Source: Sphingomonas trueperi
GTDB lineage: Bacteria > Pseudomonadota > Alphaproteobacteria > Sphingomonadales > Sphingomonadaceae
Direction: 5' to 3'
DNA: 64,000 nt
Assembly: GCF_011927635.1 (NCBI RefSeq)
Contig: NZ_JAATJB010000006.1
Coordinates: 62,001-126,000 of the forward strand
In this document: positions 44,206 through 53,942 of the stretch, piece after piece
How the letters are laid out: every line of letters begins with the position of its first letter
Position numbering within the stretch: position 1 is the stretch's first letter
Translations under genes and position numbers: made by a program
The notes under the pieces: generated by a model
The model's input: the letters and a program-made list of their open reading frames with translations, nothing else
Told to the model about the DNA's origin: nothing
The model's database searches: none

Positions 44206-44269
44206 ATTCCGGGAAGTGGCAGGCGTTTGTGACCTTGGCGAGTCAAATTCGGCCCGGTAGGGCTGGGGC

Positions 44270-45052
44270 ATGGCCGTTTCCCAAACCGACATCGCGCTTG
44301 CCGCCCGCCTCGCCGACGCCGCCGGCGCCGCGATCCGCCCCTATTTCCGCGCCGAGCACGGCGTGGAGGCGAAGGAGGACCAGTCGCCGGTCACCCTCGC
44401 CGATCGCGCCGGCGAGGAGGCGATGCGCAAGCTGCTGATCGCCGAGCGCCCGATGGACGGCATCATCGGCGAGGAATTCGGCGTCCGCGAAGGCACCAGC
44501 GGCCGGCAATGGGTGCTCGACCCGATCGACGGCACCCGCGCCTTCATCGCCGGGCGCCCGGTGTTCGGCACGCTGATCGCATTGGTCGACAATGGCTGGC
44601 CGGTGCTGGGGGTGATCGACCAGCCGATCATCGGCGAGCGCTGGCTGGGCGTCACCGGCCGCCAGACGCTGTTCAACGGCAAGCCCGCCACCACCCGCAT
44701 CTGCCGCGAGCTGAACCAGGCGATTCTCGCCACCACCTCGCCCGCGCTGTTCGACGACGGCCAGTTGCACGCCTTTGAGCATCTCGACGCCAAGGTGATG
44801 AGCACGGTGCTTGGCGGCGACTGCTACAATTATGGCTGCGTCGCGAGCGGCTGGCTCGACATCGTCGTCGAGGCCGGCCTCAAGCTCCACGACTTCGCCG
44901 CGCTGGTGCCGGTGATCGAAGGCGCGGGCGGGCGGATGTGCGACTGGCAGGGCGATCCGCTCCACGCCGGCAGCAACGGCGAGGTGATCGCGGCGGGCGA
45001 CCCGGCGCGGATCGACGACATTCTCGAGGCGATGGACTGCCGAGGGCACTGA
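44270..45052 (+). CDS. hisN: Histidinol-phosphatase / inositol monophosphatase family
   Basis: 260 aa. Metal-binding motifs are GEEFG (first Glu) and DPIDGTRAFI (Asp, Asp), with WLDIVVEAGLKLHDFAAL near the C-terminus. This subgroup in alphaproteobacteria contains the HisN histidinol-phosphate phosphatase of histidine synthesis; inositol monophosphatase activity is the alternative. Divergent from pldA. Confidence 0.85.
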   Translation: MAVSQTDIALAARLADAAGAAIRPYFRAEHGVEAKEDQSPVTLADRAGEEAMRKLLIAERPMDGIIGEEFGVREGTSGRQWVLDPIDGTRAFIAGRPVFGTLIALVDNGWPVLGVIDQPIIGERWLGVTGRQTLFNGKPATTRICRELNQAILATTSPALFDDGQLHAFEHLDAKVMSTVLGGDCYNYGCVASGWLDIVVEAGLKLHDFAALVPVIEGAGGRMCDWQGDPLHAGSNGEVIAAGDPARIDDILEAMDCRGH

Positions 45053-45058
45053 TTGGGG

Positions 45059-46174
45059 TCAGCGCCCGTCCCAGAAAGCGGGATGGGCGTCGATCGTGCG
45101 GACCAGCCAGTCGGCGATCCGGCGCTGTTCCGCCAGCCCGTAATGGCCATGGCAGGCGGTGGCGCGAAACTCCGCGGTGGGGAAGGGCAGGAACAGTATG
45201 TCTCGGGCTCCGGCCGTGCGGGCCGCGGTGCCGATCTGCGTCTCCGCCGCACGCAGCATCGCGAGCTGCTCGGGCGGTGCACCGCTGGTGTCGAACCACC
45301 AGAGGAGGAAGACTGCGCGTGGATAGCGGCCTTGCAGCCGCGCGAGAAACTGGCCGTAGTGCTTGGCATAGTCGGCGACGAGCGCGTCGAGCGTCGGCCA
45401 GCGCGCATCGGGGCGGAAGCCGGCGAAATCGGCCTGCAGCTTGAGCATCACGATCTGCGGCTGCCAGTGCGGATCACGGTAAAGGGCGGGCTCGGCCGGC
45501 AGGCGGCGCGGCCATAGCTGCTCCATCGTCCCCTGCGGTGCGGTGCCGCCGAAGTTGCGGATCAGCCCGCGGCCGGAGATAGCATTCACCTGATAGTCGG
45601 CGCCGAAATGCTGCGCGGCAAGCGCGGCAAAGGCATCGGGCGTATCAGTGGTGGCGCGGACCTGCGCCTCGGTGCAGTCGATCCGATCGGCCCGCGCGGC
45701 ATAGCCCGCCATCGACGAATCGCCGATGAACTCGATCTGCCGCCGGCGCGGCTGGGGAGCGGGCAGGCTGCTACCCGGGCCAACCAAGAAGCCGCCGAAG
45801 CGCGCGGGCGCGGCGCTTTCGGTGACCTTGTCGAGCCGGATGTGGTGCGCGCCGGGTGAGAGACCGTCGATCGTCGCATCGGTCTTGCCCGGGCGATCGA
45901 TCGTCACCGGCGGCCCGCCGTCGATGCTCGCGCGCCATTCGTTGATCGCATCGTCAAACCGCAGCACCACGCGCCGTCCGCGAAAGGCCGCTTCGAAATA
46001 GACGCCCGGCCATTGATGGCGATAGCCGGTGGCGGTCGCCTCGACTCTACCGCCGACGTGAATGGGCAAGTCTTCCAGTGCCTCCGATGCAGGAGGCGCG
46101 ATCCTCACCCGCTGCGGCGGTCGAACGTCGCCCGCCATGGCGAGCGCAGCGGAGAGGATCAGCAAGCGCAGCAT
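45059..46174 (-). CDS. SGNH esterase of the CE2 type
   Basis: 371 aa with a signal peptide (about 1-15). An N-terminal jelly-roll domain (about 30-145) precedes an SGNH hydrolase domain starting at GDSSMAGY (nucleophile Ser), with a C-terminal ACHGHYG region supplying the catalytic His. The two-domain layout is that of CE2 esterases, which deacetylate plant polysaccharides. The substrate is inferred from family resemblance. Convergent with hisN. Confidence 0.75.
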   Translation of the reverse strand: MLRLLILSAALAMAGDVRPPQRVRIAPPASEALEDLPIHVGGRVEATATGYRHQWPGVYFEAAFRGRRVVLRFDDAINEWRASIDGGPPVTIDRPGKTDATIDGLSPGAHHIRLDKVTESAAPARFGGFLVGPGSSLPAPQPRRRQIEFIGDSSMAGYAARADRIDCTEAQVRATTDTPDAFAALAAQHFGADYQVNAISGRGLIRNFGGTAPQGTMEQLWPRRLPAEPALYRDPHWQPQIVMLKLQADFAGFRPDARWPTLDALVADYAKHYGQFLARLQGRYPRAVFLLWWFDTSGAPPEQLAMLRAAETQIGTAARTAGARDILFLPFPTAEFRATACHGHYGLAEQRRIADWLVRTIDAHPAFWDGR

Positions 46175-46218
46175 CGCGCACCGATCCTGCGCCCGCCCAG
46201 CCATCTCGTGCAAGCGGA

Positions 46219-48354
46219 TCAGAAGATGCCGAGGAACTTCTTGCGCTGCCGCTTCTCTTCGCCGACGTTCGCCTTGCCGCTTTCCGACTTGGCGGTGGTG
46301 CCGCGGCCGACATCGTCGCGCGGGCGGCCCTTCGCGTCGCGCTGGCTGGCGGCGGTGGCTCCGGACAGGACTGGCCCGCAATCGGCGGCCTTGGCATCGC
46401 CGAAGTCGACGAAGGCGAGGACACCAGCGATCGGGGTGGCGGCCATTGCCAAGCCCAGTCCTGCACCGGCGCGACCGACCAATTCAGGGCTGATCACGCT
46501 GATCCCCGGCTTGGCGAAATAGCCCCCGATCCCCACCGGCGACTGGCCCGAGAACAGGCTGAACCGCTTCGAATCGGCACGAAAGGCGAGATCGATCGTC
46601 TCGTTCTTGAAGCTGAACCCGCCGCGGCCGACCATCACGTTCTTCTGCGTGTCGATCAGGATCGGGTCGGCGGCGGCAATGCCGTCGCGCACGGTAAAGC
46701 CGATCAGCCCGCAATTGATCTGCACCGGCTCCTTCAGTTTCTTCTCGAACATCTTCTGGACGAAGGTGCCGATGTCGAACTCGGCGAGCTCGGTGTTGCG
46801 CGTCCAGAAATTGCCCTTGGGCAGGATCACCGCGATGCGACCGTTGGCGCTGCTGAGCGAGTCGCGCACGCTGTTGCCGTTGCCGCTCATCTGGATACGC
46901 GCCTTGAGCATGCCGGTGGTGCCCGACTGCTCGGCGCCGAAGCCCGCGAGCAGCACCCCCATTGGGGTGGGCGACAGGCGAATGTCGTAGGTGGTGAACA
47001 CCGGCGTCTTGCGCGCGTCGATGCTGATGTCGGACGTGACCGTGCCGCGCGCGAGGCTGAAGTTGAGCGGGCTCAGCTTGAGCAGCCGGTCGTTGAGATC
47101 AAGGCCCAGCTCGATGTTCGACACCGGCAGGTTGGGCGCGCGGACGGTGCGCACCTGCCACTGCACCTTCGCATCGAAATTCTTCAGCGCTTCGATCCGC
47201 AGCGGCGCGTCCGGCAGCAGCCGCGGCGTGCCGGAGACCTGCGTCACCGCCGCCTGCGCACCCTGGGCGGCGAGCGCATCGGGATTGTAGCCGATGAACG
47301 GCCCGGCATCGACGATGTCGAGCACATGGGTGAACAGGTCGGCGGTCACCAGCATGCGCGGCTCGCCCAGCTTCACCGTGAACTTGCCGGCGAGATCGCT
47401 GTCGCCGAACCGGCCCTTCATGCCGGTGAACCGCCATGCGTCGCCTGCCTTGGTGACGACCGAGGTCAGCCGGTAGCTGCGCGTGTCGGGCACCGCGATG
47501 CCGGCGAGCAGGAATATGTCGGCGAGGTTCTGCCCGCGCAGGTCCATGTGGAGCTTGGCGCCTTCCAGCACCGTTGCGCCGGGCAGGGTGCCCGCGATGT
47601 CGACCTGGCTGCGCACGCCCTCGGCATGCAGCCGCAACCGGTTCTCGCCGCCCGCCAGCGTCTTGTTGGAGGAGAGCAGCGCGCCCGCCAGCGTGAAGCG
47701 GGCGCCGCGCGCGATACCGTTGCCGTCGAAGCGGATGGTGTCGGCGAAGCGATTGTCCTCGGCCGCCACCGTGTCGACGCGAACCGCCGCATCAAGCTGG
47801 TGGCGGGGATCGAGGTAGCGGATCTGCGTGCCGGCGATTCGCGCGCGCTGGATCAGCGGCATGGTCAGCGGCTCGCCGCCGCCGCCGCCGAAGGTCCACG
47901 TATTCTGCTTCCCGTCGCGATCCCATTGCAGGTCGATTCGCCCGTCGGTGAGGCCGAGCCACTGGAAGCGCTTCTGGTCCGCGAGCAGCGAGAAGGTGGC
48001 GATTCGCGCATCGATCCGGGTGGCGGTGAAGAACGGGCTGGTGCCCGCCCAGTCCGGGTTCTCGACGCTCAGCCCTTCGGCCACGAACTTCAGGTTGAAC
48101 GGCGCGAAATAGAGCTGGAAGTCGCCCGCCACGCGCACCTTGCGGTCTGCGCTGCTGCTCGCGATCAATTCGAACGTGCCCTTGAGGAACCGGCCCTTGG
48201 TGACGAACAGCACCGCCCAGGCGAGCACCGCCAGCCCCACCAGGCTGGTGACGACCGCGATCGTCGCGGCGAGCGGCGCGCCCATCGCGCGCGCCGGCCG
48301 GGGCTGCGGGGGGTCCTGCTCGGCGGTGAGAACGGGGCTGTCCAGATCGGCCAT
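46219..48354 (-). CDS. AsmA-family envelope protein
   Basis: 711 aa. One transmembrane helix (about 29-53) is followed by a long periplasmic beta-rich AsmA region, with the C-terminal AsmA_2-type segment (VQINCGLIGFTVRDGIAAADPILIDT). The last 40 residues are charged. AsmA relatives form bridges for phospholipid transport between membranes. The ATG at 48354 has GAGG and AAGGA upstream. Confidence 0.85.
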   Translation of the reverse strand: MADLDSPVLTAEQDPPQPRPARAMGAPLAATIAVVTSLVGLAVLAWAVLFVTKGRFLKGTFELIASSSADRKVRVAGDFQLYFAPFNLKFVAEGLSVENPDWAGTSPFFTATRIDARIATFSLLADQKRFQWLGLTDGRIDLQWDRDGKQNTWTFGGGGGEPLTMPLIQRARIAGTQIRYLDPRHQLDAAVRVDTVAAEDNRFADTIRFDGNGIARGARFTLAGALLSSNKTLAGGENRLRLHAEGVRSQVDIAGTLPGATVLEGAKLHMDLRGQNLADIFLLAGIAVPDTRSYRLTSVVTKAGDAWRFTGMKGRFGDSDLAGKFTVKLGEPRMLVTADLFTHVLDIVDAGPFIGYNPDALAAQGAQAAVTQVSGTPRLLPDAPLRIEALKNFDAKVQWQVRTVRAPNLPVSNIELGLDLNDRLLKLSPLNFSLARGTVTSDISIDARKTPVFTTYDIRLSPTPMGVLLAGFGAEQSGTTGMLKARIQMSGNGNSVRDSLSSANGRIAVILPKGNFWTRNTELAEFDIGTFVQKMFEKKLKEPVQINCGLIGFTVRDGIAAADPILIDTQKNVMVGRGGFSFKNETIDLAFRADSKRFSLFSGQSPVGIGGYFAKPGISVISPELVGRAGAGLGLAMAATPIAGVLAFVDFGDAKAADCGPVLSGATAASQRDAKGRPRDDVGRGTTAKSESGKANVGEEKRQRKKFLGIF

Positions 48355-48506
48355 GAACCTCAAAATCCTTGCTGCCCGCGCGGTTCCCCGGTGGTTGCAT
48401 AACGCCCAACCATCGGCTAAGGGGCCGCCTTTCCGCGATCGAGGGACCGTCCGGCTAATAGGGCTGCCGCGGCTGTCCGCAATCGTCGAACCATAAGGAG
48501 ACGAAA

Positions 48507-48710
48507 ATGCCCAAGCTCAAGACCAAGAGCGGTGTGAAGAAGCGCTTCAAGTTCACCGCCACGGGCAAGGTGAAGCACGGCGTCGCCGGCAAGCGCCACC
48601 GCCTGATTTCGCACAATTCGAAGTATATCCGTACCAACCGCGGCACCAGCGTGCTGGCCGACGCCGACGTGGCACACGTCAAGGCGTGGGCGCCGTACGG
48701 CCTGAAGTAA
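48507..48710 (+). CDS. rpmI: 50S ribosomal protein L35
   Basis: 67 aa, strongly basic, with the family N-terminus [20 protein letters not shown]. Followed 14 bp later by rplT. The usual upstream infC is not beside it. AAGGAG precedes the ATG. Confidence 0.97.
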   Translation: MPKLKTKSGVKKRFKFTATGKVKHGVAGKRHRLISHNSKYIRTNRGTSVLADADVAHVKAWAPYGLK

Positions 48711-48724
48711 GGGAGTCCTGAAAA

Positions 48725-49090
48725 ATGGCACGAGTGAAGCGTGGTACGACCACCAAGGCGAAGCATAAGCGGATTTTGGATCAGGCGAAGGGCTATTATG
48801 GCCGTCGCAAGAACACCATCCGCATCGCGCGCCAGGCCGTCGAGAAGGCCGGCCAGTACGCCTATCGCGACCGCAAGGTAAAGAAGCGCAGCTTCCGCGC
48901 CCTGTGGATCCAGCGCATCAACGCCGGCGTCCGCGCCGAAGGCCTGACCTATTCGCAGTTCATGCACGGCCTCAAGCTGGCCGGTATCGAACTCGACCGG
49001 AAGGTCCTGGCCGACATCGCGATGCACGAAGGTGAGGCGTTTACCGCCATCATCGCGCAGGCGAAGGCGGCACTGCCCCAGGCCGCCTGA
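48725..49090 (+). CDS. rplT: 50S ribosomal protein L20
   Basis: 121 aa, typical length, beginning [29 protein letters not shown]. An early assembly protein that binds 23S rRNA; in many bacteria it represses its own operon by binding the mRNA leader. Confidence 0.98.
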   Translation: MARVKRGTTTKAKHKRILDQAKGYYGRRKNTIRIARQAVEKAGQYAYRDRKVKKRSFRALWIQRINAGVRAEGLTYSQFMHGLKLAGIELDRKVLADIAMHEGEAFTAIIAQAKAALPQAA

Positions 49091-49116
49091 GCGGACCTGC
49101 GCGCAAGCTGAACAAG

Positions 49117-49149
49117 GGGCGTCGAGGCTGCGGCTTCGGCGCCCTTTTT
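49117..49149 (+). terminator. Rho-independent terminator after rplT
   Basis: An 11-bp GC-rich stem with one wobble pair, starting GGGCG, closed by a short loop and followed by a run of five T. Located 27 bp after the rplT stop. Confidence 0.8.
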
Positions 49150-49174
49150 CATTCCAACCGGGGGAGACGATCCC

Positions 49175-49798
49175 GTGGCGATGAAGACTTGGTGGCTCTA
49201 CGTCACCGCCGTGTTTTTCGTGTCGATGACGCCGGGGCCGAACATGCTCCACGTGATGGTGCAGAGCATTCGCGAGGGCGCGCGCAGCGTGCTGCCGACC
49301 ACCGCCGGGCTGATGAGCGCAAACCTGTTTTGCCTGGTCGCCTCGGCGGCGGGGCTGGGGGCGTTGCTCAAGGCATCCCCGGGGCTGTACGACGCGCTGC
49401 GCTATGCGGGGGTCGCCTATCTGCTGTGGCTTGGCATCAAGGCTTGGCGCGCGCCGGTGGAGGAAGCCCATGAAGATGCGCCGGTGCCGGTGCGCCAGTC
49501 GGTGCGGGCGCGCTATCTGACCGGGCTCGGCACCGGGCTGTCCAACCCCAAGCTGATCGTCTTCGCCGCCGCGCTGTTCCCGCAGTTTCTCGACGTGGGC
49601 CGACCCTTCCTGCCGCAGCTGGCGATCCTGATCGCGACCTTCGCGGTGATCGAGGCCTTCTGGTTCTCGGTCTATGCGCTTGGCGGCCGCTCGCTCGCGG
49701 CATGGCTGGCACCGGCGGCGCGGCAGCGGATGTTCAACCGGGTGACGGGCGGCGTATTCGTCGCCTTTGGCGCGGCGCTGCTCGGCAGCCGGGTGTAG
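49175..49798 (+). CDS. LysE/RhtB-family amino-acid exporter
   Basis: 207 aa with six hydrophobic helices. The N-terminal FFVSMTPGPNMLHVM motif is the family signature, with GLGTGLSNPKLIVFAAALFPQF in the middle. Family members export amino acids such as lysine, homoserine or threonine. The GTG at 49175 has GGGGAG at correct spacing; the ATG at 49181 is the alternative. It separates rplT from pheS. Confidence 0.87.
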   Translation: MAMKTWWLYVTAVFFVSMTPGPNMLHVMVQSIREGARSVLPTTAGLMSANLFCLVASAAGLGALLKASPGLYDALRYAGVAYLLWLGIKAWRAPVEEAHEDAPVPVRQSVRARYLTGLGTGLSNPKLIVFAAALFPQFLDVGRPFLPQLAILIATFAVIEAFWFSVYALGGRSLAAWLAPAARQRMFNRVTGGVFVAFGAALLGSRV

Positions 49799-49869
49799 CG
49801 TTCCCTCAAACGCCTTGACCTAGGGGCCCGTCTGGGGTTCCAGCCATCTCGCACAGTGAACGGAAAACG

Positions 49870-50961
49870 ATGACCACCGATCTCGATACCCTGCGCGGCG
49901 AGCTGCTTGCCGCGATCGATGCTGCCACCGCGCTCGATGCGCTGGAGGCGGTGCGCGTCCAGGCGCTCGGCAAGCAGGGCGCGATCACCGGCCTGCTCAA
50001 GACGCTCGGCAAGCTTACCCCCGAAGAGCGCCAGGAACAGGGCCCGCGCATCCATGGCCTGCGCGAAGCCGTCACCGAGGCGCTCGCGACCGCCAAGGCC
50101 GCGATGGAGCAGGCCGCGCTCGACGCGCGCCTCGCCAGCGAGACGGTGGACATGACGCTGCCGGTCGACGGCGTGGCCCCCGGCTCGGTCCACCCGGTCA
50201 GCCAGGTGATGGACGAGCTGGCCGAGATCTTCGCCGATCTGGGCTTCGCGGTCGCCACCGGCCCCGAGGTCGAGGACGACTGGCACAATTTCACCGCGCT
50301 CAACATTCCGGAGACGCATCCGGCGCGCGCGATGCACGATACCTTCTACCTCGCCGGCGCGCATGAACGGCCGATGGTGCTGCGCACGCACACCTCGCCG
50401 GTGCAGATCCGCACGATGACGAGCAGCAAGCCCCCGATCCGCATCATCGCGCCGGGCCGCGTCTATCGCTCGGATTCGGACGCGACGCACACGCCGATGT
50501 TCCACCAGATTGAAGGCCTGGTGATCGACAAGGGCATCACGCTCGGCCACCTCAAGTGGACGCTGGAGACCTTCCTCAAGGCGTTCTTCGAGCGCGACGA
50601 CATCGTGCTGCGCCTGCGCCCCAGCTATTTCCCCTTCACCGAGCCTTCGGCCGAAGTCGATGTCGGCTTCACCTGGAAGGACGGCAAGCGCGTGATCGGC
50701 GGCAGCGGCGACGCGCCCGGCGGCGGCTGGATGGAAGTGCTGGGCAGCGGCATGGTGCACCGGCGGGTGATCGAGGCCTGCGGGCTCGATCCGGACGAAT
50801 GGCAGGGCTTCGCCTTCGGCACCGGCGTCGACCGGCTGGCGATGCTCAAATATGGGATGGACGACTTGCGCCCCTTCTTCGACGGCGATCTGCGCTGGCT
50901 CAAGCATTACGGCTTCTCGGCGCTCGACGTGCCCACGCTGAGCGGGGGAGTGGGCGCATGA
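49870..50961 (+). CDS. pheS: Phenylalanyl-tRNA synthetase alpha subunit
   Basis: 363 aa. An N-terminal coiled coil (about 1-90) precedes the class II catalytic core, with motif 2 ([22 protein letters not shown]) and motif 3 ([17 protein letters not shown]). Charges tRNA-Phe together with PheT. The stop overlaps the pheT start (ATGA). Confidence 0.97.
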   Translation: MTTDLDTLRGELLAAIDAATALDALEAVRVQALGKQGAITGLLKTLGKLTPEERQEQGPRIHGLREAVTEALATAKAAMEQAALDARLASETVDMTLPVDGVAPGSVHPVSQVMDELAEIFADLGFAVATGPEVEDDWHNFTALNIPETHPARAMHDTFYLAGAHERPMVLRTHTSPVQIRTMTSSKPPIRIIAPGRVYRSDSDATHTPMFHQIEGLVIDKGITLGHLKWTLETFLKAFFERDDIVLRLRPSYFPFTEPSAEVDVGFTWKDGKRVIGGSGDAPGGGWMEVLGSGMVHRRVIEACGLDPDEWQGFAFGTGVDRLAMLKYGMDDLRPFFDGDLRWLKHYGFSALDVPTLSGGVGA

Positions 50962-53381
50962 AGTTCACCCTCTCGTGGCTCAAGGAGCATCTGGAGACCG
51001 AGGCCTCGCTGACCGAGATCCTCGAGGCGCTGACCCGTGTCGGCCTCGAAGTCGAGGGCGTCGAGAATCCCGCCGAGCGGCTGAACGGCTTCCGCGTTGC
51101 CCGCGTGCTGACGGCCGACCGCCACCCTCAGGCCGACAAGCTGCAGGTCCTCAGCGTCGAGACCGGCGACGGCGTGCTGCAGGTCGTCTGCGGTGCGCCC
51201 AATGCCCGCGCGGGGCTAGTCGGCGTGCTCGGCCTGCCCGGCGCGGTGGTGCCGGCCAACGGCATGCAGCTCAAGGTCTCGGCGATCCGCGGCGTCGAAT
51301 CGAACGGCATGATGTGCTCGACCATGGAGCTGGAGCTCGGCGAGGATCATGACGGCATCATCGAGCTGCCGGCGGATGCGCCGGTCGGCACCGCCTATGC
51401 GGACTATGCCGGCCTCGACGATCCGGTGATCGACGTGTCGATCACGCCGAACCGCCAGGATTGCATGGGCGTGCGCGGCATCGCCCGCGATCTCGCCGCA
51501 GCGGGCCTCGGCACGCTCAAGCCGCTCGACGCGGTGGTGGCGGGCCTCCCTGCCATCAACCCGCAGGGCGCGGGGCCGGATGTGCGCACCGACGATGCGG
51601 CAGGCTGCCCGGCTTTCTACGGCCAGGTCGTGCGCGGCGTGCAGAACCGGCCGTCGCCGGGCTGGCTGCAGCAGCGGCTCAAGGCGGTGGGGCAGAAGCC
51701 GATTTCCGCGCTGGTCGACATCACCAACTTCGTGATGTTCGGGCTCGGCCGGCCGCTCCACGTCTATGACATGGCGAAGCTCTCCGGCGGGCTGGTCGCG
51801 CGCAGGGCGAAGGACGGCGAGACCGTGCTGGCGCTGAACGGCAAGACCTACACGCTCACCGAATCGATGACCGTGATCGCCGACGATGCGGCCGTCCACG
51901 ACATCGGCGGCATCATGGGCGGCGAGCATTCGGGCTGTTCGGACGACACCACCGACGTGCTGATCGAATGCGCCTATTTCGATCCCGAGCATATCGCCCG
52001 CACCGGCCAGAAGCTGCTGCTGACCAGCGACGCGCGCACCCGCTTCGAGCGCGGCGTCGATCCCGAATTTCTCGACGAAGGGCTGGCGATCGCCACCCGG
52101 CTGGTGCTGGCGCTTTGCGGCGGTACGCCGAGCGACGTCACTCGCAGCGGCATGCCGCCCAAGGTGGGCGCGGTCGTCGGCTATGATCCCATGCTGGCGG
52201 AAACGCTGGGCGGCCTCGCCGTGCCGGCCGCTAGCCAAGTCGAGATCCTCGAAAGCCTCGGCTTTGTCGTCCAGCCGCTCGACGGCAATGGCGATCCGGT
52301 GGAGCTGGGCGAGGGCTTCGAAGCCTTTCGCGTCACCGCGCCGAGCTGGCGTCGCGACATCGACGGCCCGGCCGACATCGTCGAGGAAGTGATCCGCATC
52401 GCCGGCATCGACAACGTGCCCTCGACCCCGCTGCCGCGCACCCCTGGTGTCGCGACGCCCACCGCGACGCCCGAGCAGAAGCTCGAGCGCCGGATGCGCC
52501 GCACCGCCGCCGCGCGCGGGCTGAACGAAGCGATTACCTGGAGCTTCCTCCCAGAAGCGCAGGCCGACGTCTTCGGCGGCGGCGCCTGGACGCTGGCCAA
52601 CCCGATCAGCGAGGACATGAAGGCCATGCGTCCCTCGCTGCTGCCCGGCCTGCTGGCGGCGGCGGAGCGCAACCTCAAGCGCGGCGCCACCAGCGTGCGC
52701 CTGTTCGAGGTCGGCCGCCGCTATCTGGCGGACAAGGAGCGCCTGACGCTCGGTGTCGTGCTGGCCGGGTCCAAGGCTGCGCGCGGCTGGCAGACGGGCA
52801 AGGCCCAGCCCTTCACCGCGTTCGACGCCAAGGCCGAGGCGCTGGCGCTGCTCGAGGCCGCCGGTGCGCCGGTCGCCAACCTGCAGGTGATGGGTGAGGC
52901 GGGTGCTGCCTACCATCCCGGCCAGTCGGCGACGCTGCGGCTGGGCCCCAAGACCGTGCTCGCCGGCTTCGGCATGGTCCACCCGAGCGTGCTCAAGGCG
53001 TTCGACCTGGACGGCGCGGTGGCAGCGGTGGAGATCCATCTCGACGCGCTGCCCGCGAAGAAGTCGACCGGCTTCACCCGCCCGGCCTTCACGCCCCCGG
53101 CGCTCCAGGCGGTGACCCGCGACTTCGCCTTCCTGGTGCCGACCGCGCTGGCGGCGGGCGATCTCGTCCGCGCCGTGAAGGGTGCCGACAAGGGCACGAT
53201 CGTCGACGCGCGGCTGTTCGACCTGTTCACCGGCCAGGGCGTGCCGGAGGGACAGAAGTCGTTGGCCATTGAAGTCACGCTGCAACCGGGCGAAAAGAGC
53301 TTCACCGACGCGGATCTGAAGGCGGTGGCCGACAAGGTCGTCGCGGCGGCCGCAAAGCTTGGCGCAACCCTGCGAGGATGA
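50958..53381 (+). CDS. pheT: Phenylalanyl-tRNA synthetase beta subunit
   Basis: 807 aa. An N-terminal tRNA-binding OB domain (about 40-150) and the B3/B4 editing domain come first, then B5, the catalytic-like core and a C-terminal anticodon-binding FDX-ACB domain ([10 protein letters not shown], end [15 protein letters not shown]). Complete, normal length. Forms the alpha2-beta2 enzyme with PheS. Confidence 0.97.
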   Translation: MKFTLSWLKEHLETEASLTEILEALTRVGLEVEGVENPAERLNGFRVARVLTADRHPQADKLQVLSVETGDGVLQVVCGAPNARAGLVGVLGLPGAVVPANGMQLKVSAIRGVESNGMMCSTMELELGEDHDGIIELPADAPVGTAYADYAGLDDPVIDVSITPNRQDCMGVRGIARDLAAAGLGTLKPLDAVVAGLPAINPQGAGPDVRTDDAAGCPAFYGQVVRGVQNRPSPGWLQQRLKAVGQKPISALVDITNFVMFGLGRPLHVYDMAKLSGGLVARRAKDGETVLALNGKTYTLTESMTVIADDAAVHDIGGIMGGEHSGCSDDTTDVLIECAYFDPEHIARTGQKLLLTSDARTRFERGVDPEFLDEGLAIATRLVLALCGGTPSDVTRSGMPPKVGAVVGYDPMLAETLGGLAVPAASQVEILESLGFVVQPLDGNGDPVELGEGFEAFRVTAPSWRRDIDGPADIVEEVIRIAGIDNVPSTPLPRTPGVATPTATPEQKLERRMRRTAAARGLNEAITWSFLPEAQADVFGGGAWTLANPISEDMKAMRPSLLPGLLAAAERNLKRGATSVRLFEVGRRYLADKERLTLGVVLAGSKAARGWQTGKAQPFTAFDAKAEALALLEAAGAPVANLQVMGEAGAAYHPGQSATLRLGPKTVLAGFGMVHPSVLKAFDLDGAVAAVEIHLDALPAKKSTGFTRPAFTPPALQAVTRDFAFLVPTALAAGDLVRAVKGADKGTIVDARLFDLFTGQGVPEGQKSLAIEVTLQPGEKSFTDADLKAVADKVVAAAAKLGATLRG

Positions 53382-53385
53382 TGCG

Positions 53386-53802
53386 ATGATCGAGCGGTTC
53401 CTACCCGGGCTCGACGCCCTTCTGGCAGAGCCGCTCGACACGCATTCGGTGTCGGTCGCCTTCCCCGGCGACATGGACCCGCATGAGCGCGAGGGCCGCT
53501 ATGGCGTGTTCCTCGATGCCGAGCTGCGCATCGCCGGGCTCGGCACCTGCGGCGGCGGTACGCTGATCGAGACGCTCGACGATGCCGGCCAGTGGCGTCC
53601 GGCGTGCGCGATCCTCGACGTCGACCTCACCGATCTCGACCGCGGCCGCGCCTTCTGCCGCGACGAGCTGGTCGCGCTCGGCTGCCCCGAGGGTACGCTG
53701 ATCCAGTATGACGACCGCGAGGACCGCTGGGACGGCGCGACCTGGCACTGCAGCGAGCCGCGCTCGTTCGACGAGGACATGCTGCCCTATCGCGATAATT
53801 GA
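53386..53802 (+). CDS. Hypothetical protein after pheT
   Basis: 138 aa acidic soluble protein with a CGGGT motif and a C-terminal YDDREDRWDGATWHC stretch. No family recognised. The ATG at 53386 lies 4 bp after the pheT stop, so it is probably co-transcribed. Confidence 0.7.
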   Translation: MIERFLPGLDALLAEPLDTHSVSVAFPGDMDPHEREGRYGVFLDAELRIAGLGTCGGGTLIETLDDAGQWRPACAILDVDLTDLDRGRAFCRDELVALGCPEGTLIQYDDREDRWDGATWHCSEPRSFDEDMLPYRDN

Positions 53803-53865
53803 CGGGCGGATGCAAAAAGGGGTTGCGCTACCCCCGATCCTCGTTTAGGCGCCGCACCTCACCGC

Positions 53866-53942
53866 GCGCCCGTAGCTCAGCTGGATAGAGCATCAGACTA
53901 CGAATCTGAGGGTCGGACGTTCGAATCGTTCCGGGCGCGCCA
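53866..53942 (+). tRNA. tRNA-Arg (anticodon ACG)
   Basis: 77 nt with an encoded CCA. Acceptor GCGCCCG pairs with CGGGCGC. The anticodon stem TCAGA/TCTGA encloses CTACGAA, anticodon ACG (read as ICG). The T-loop TTCGAAT is normal. It is the target of island 2, whose recombinase gene ends within its antisense strand. Confidence 0.97.

Noticed and set aside
46078..48402. Long plus-strand frame opposite the AsmA gene
   Set aside because: Antisense shadow rich in Arg, Ala, His and Asp; the minus strand has a transmembrane helix and AsmA pattern.
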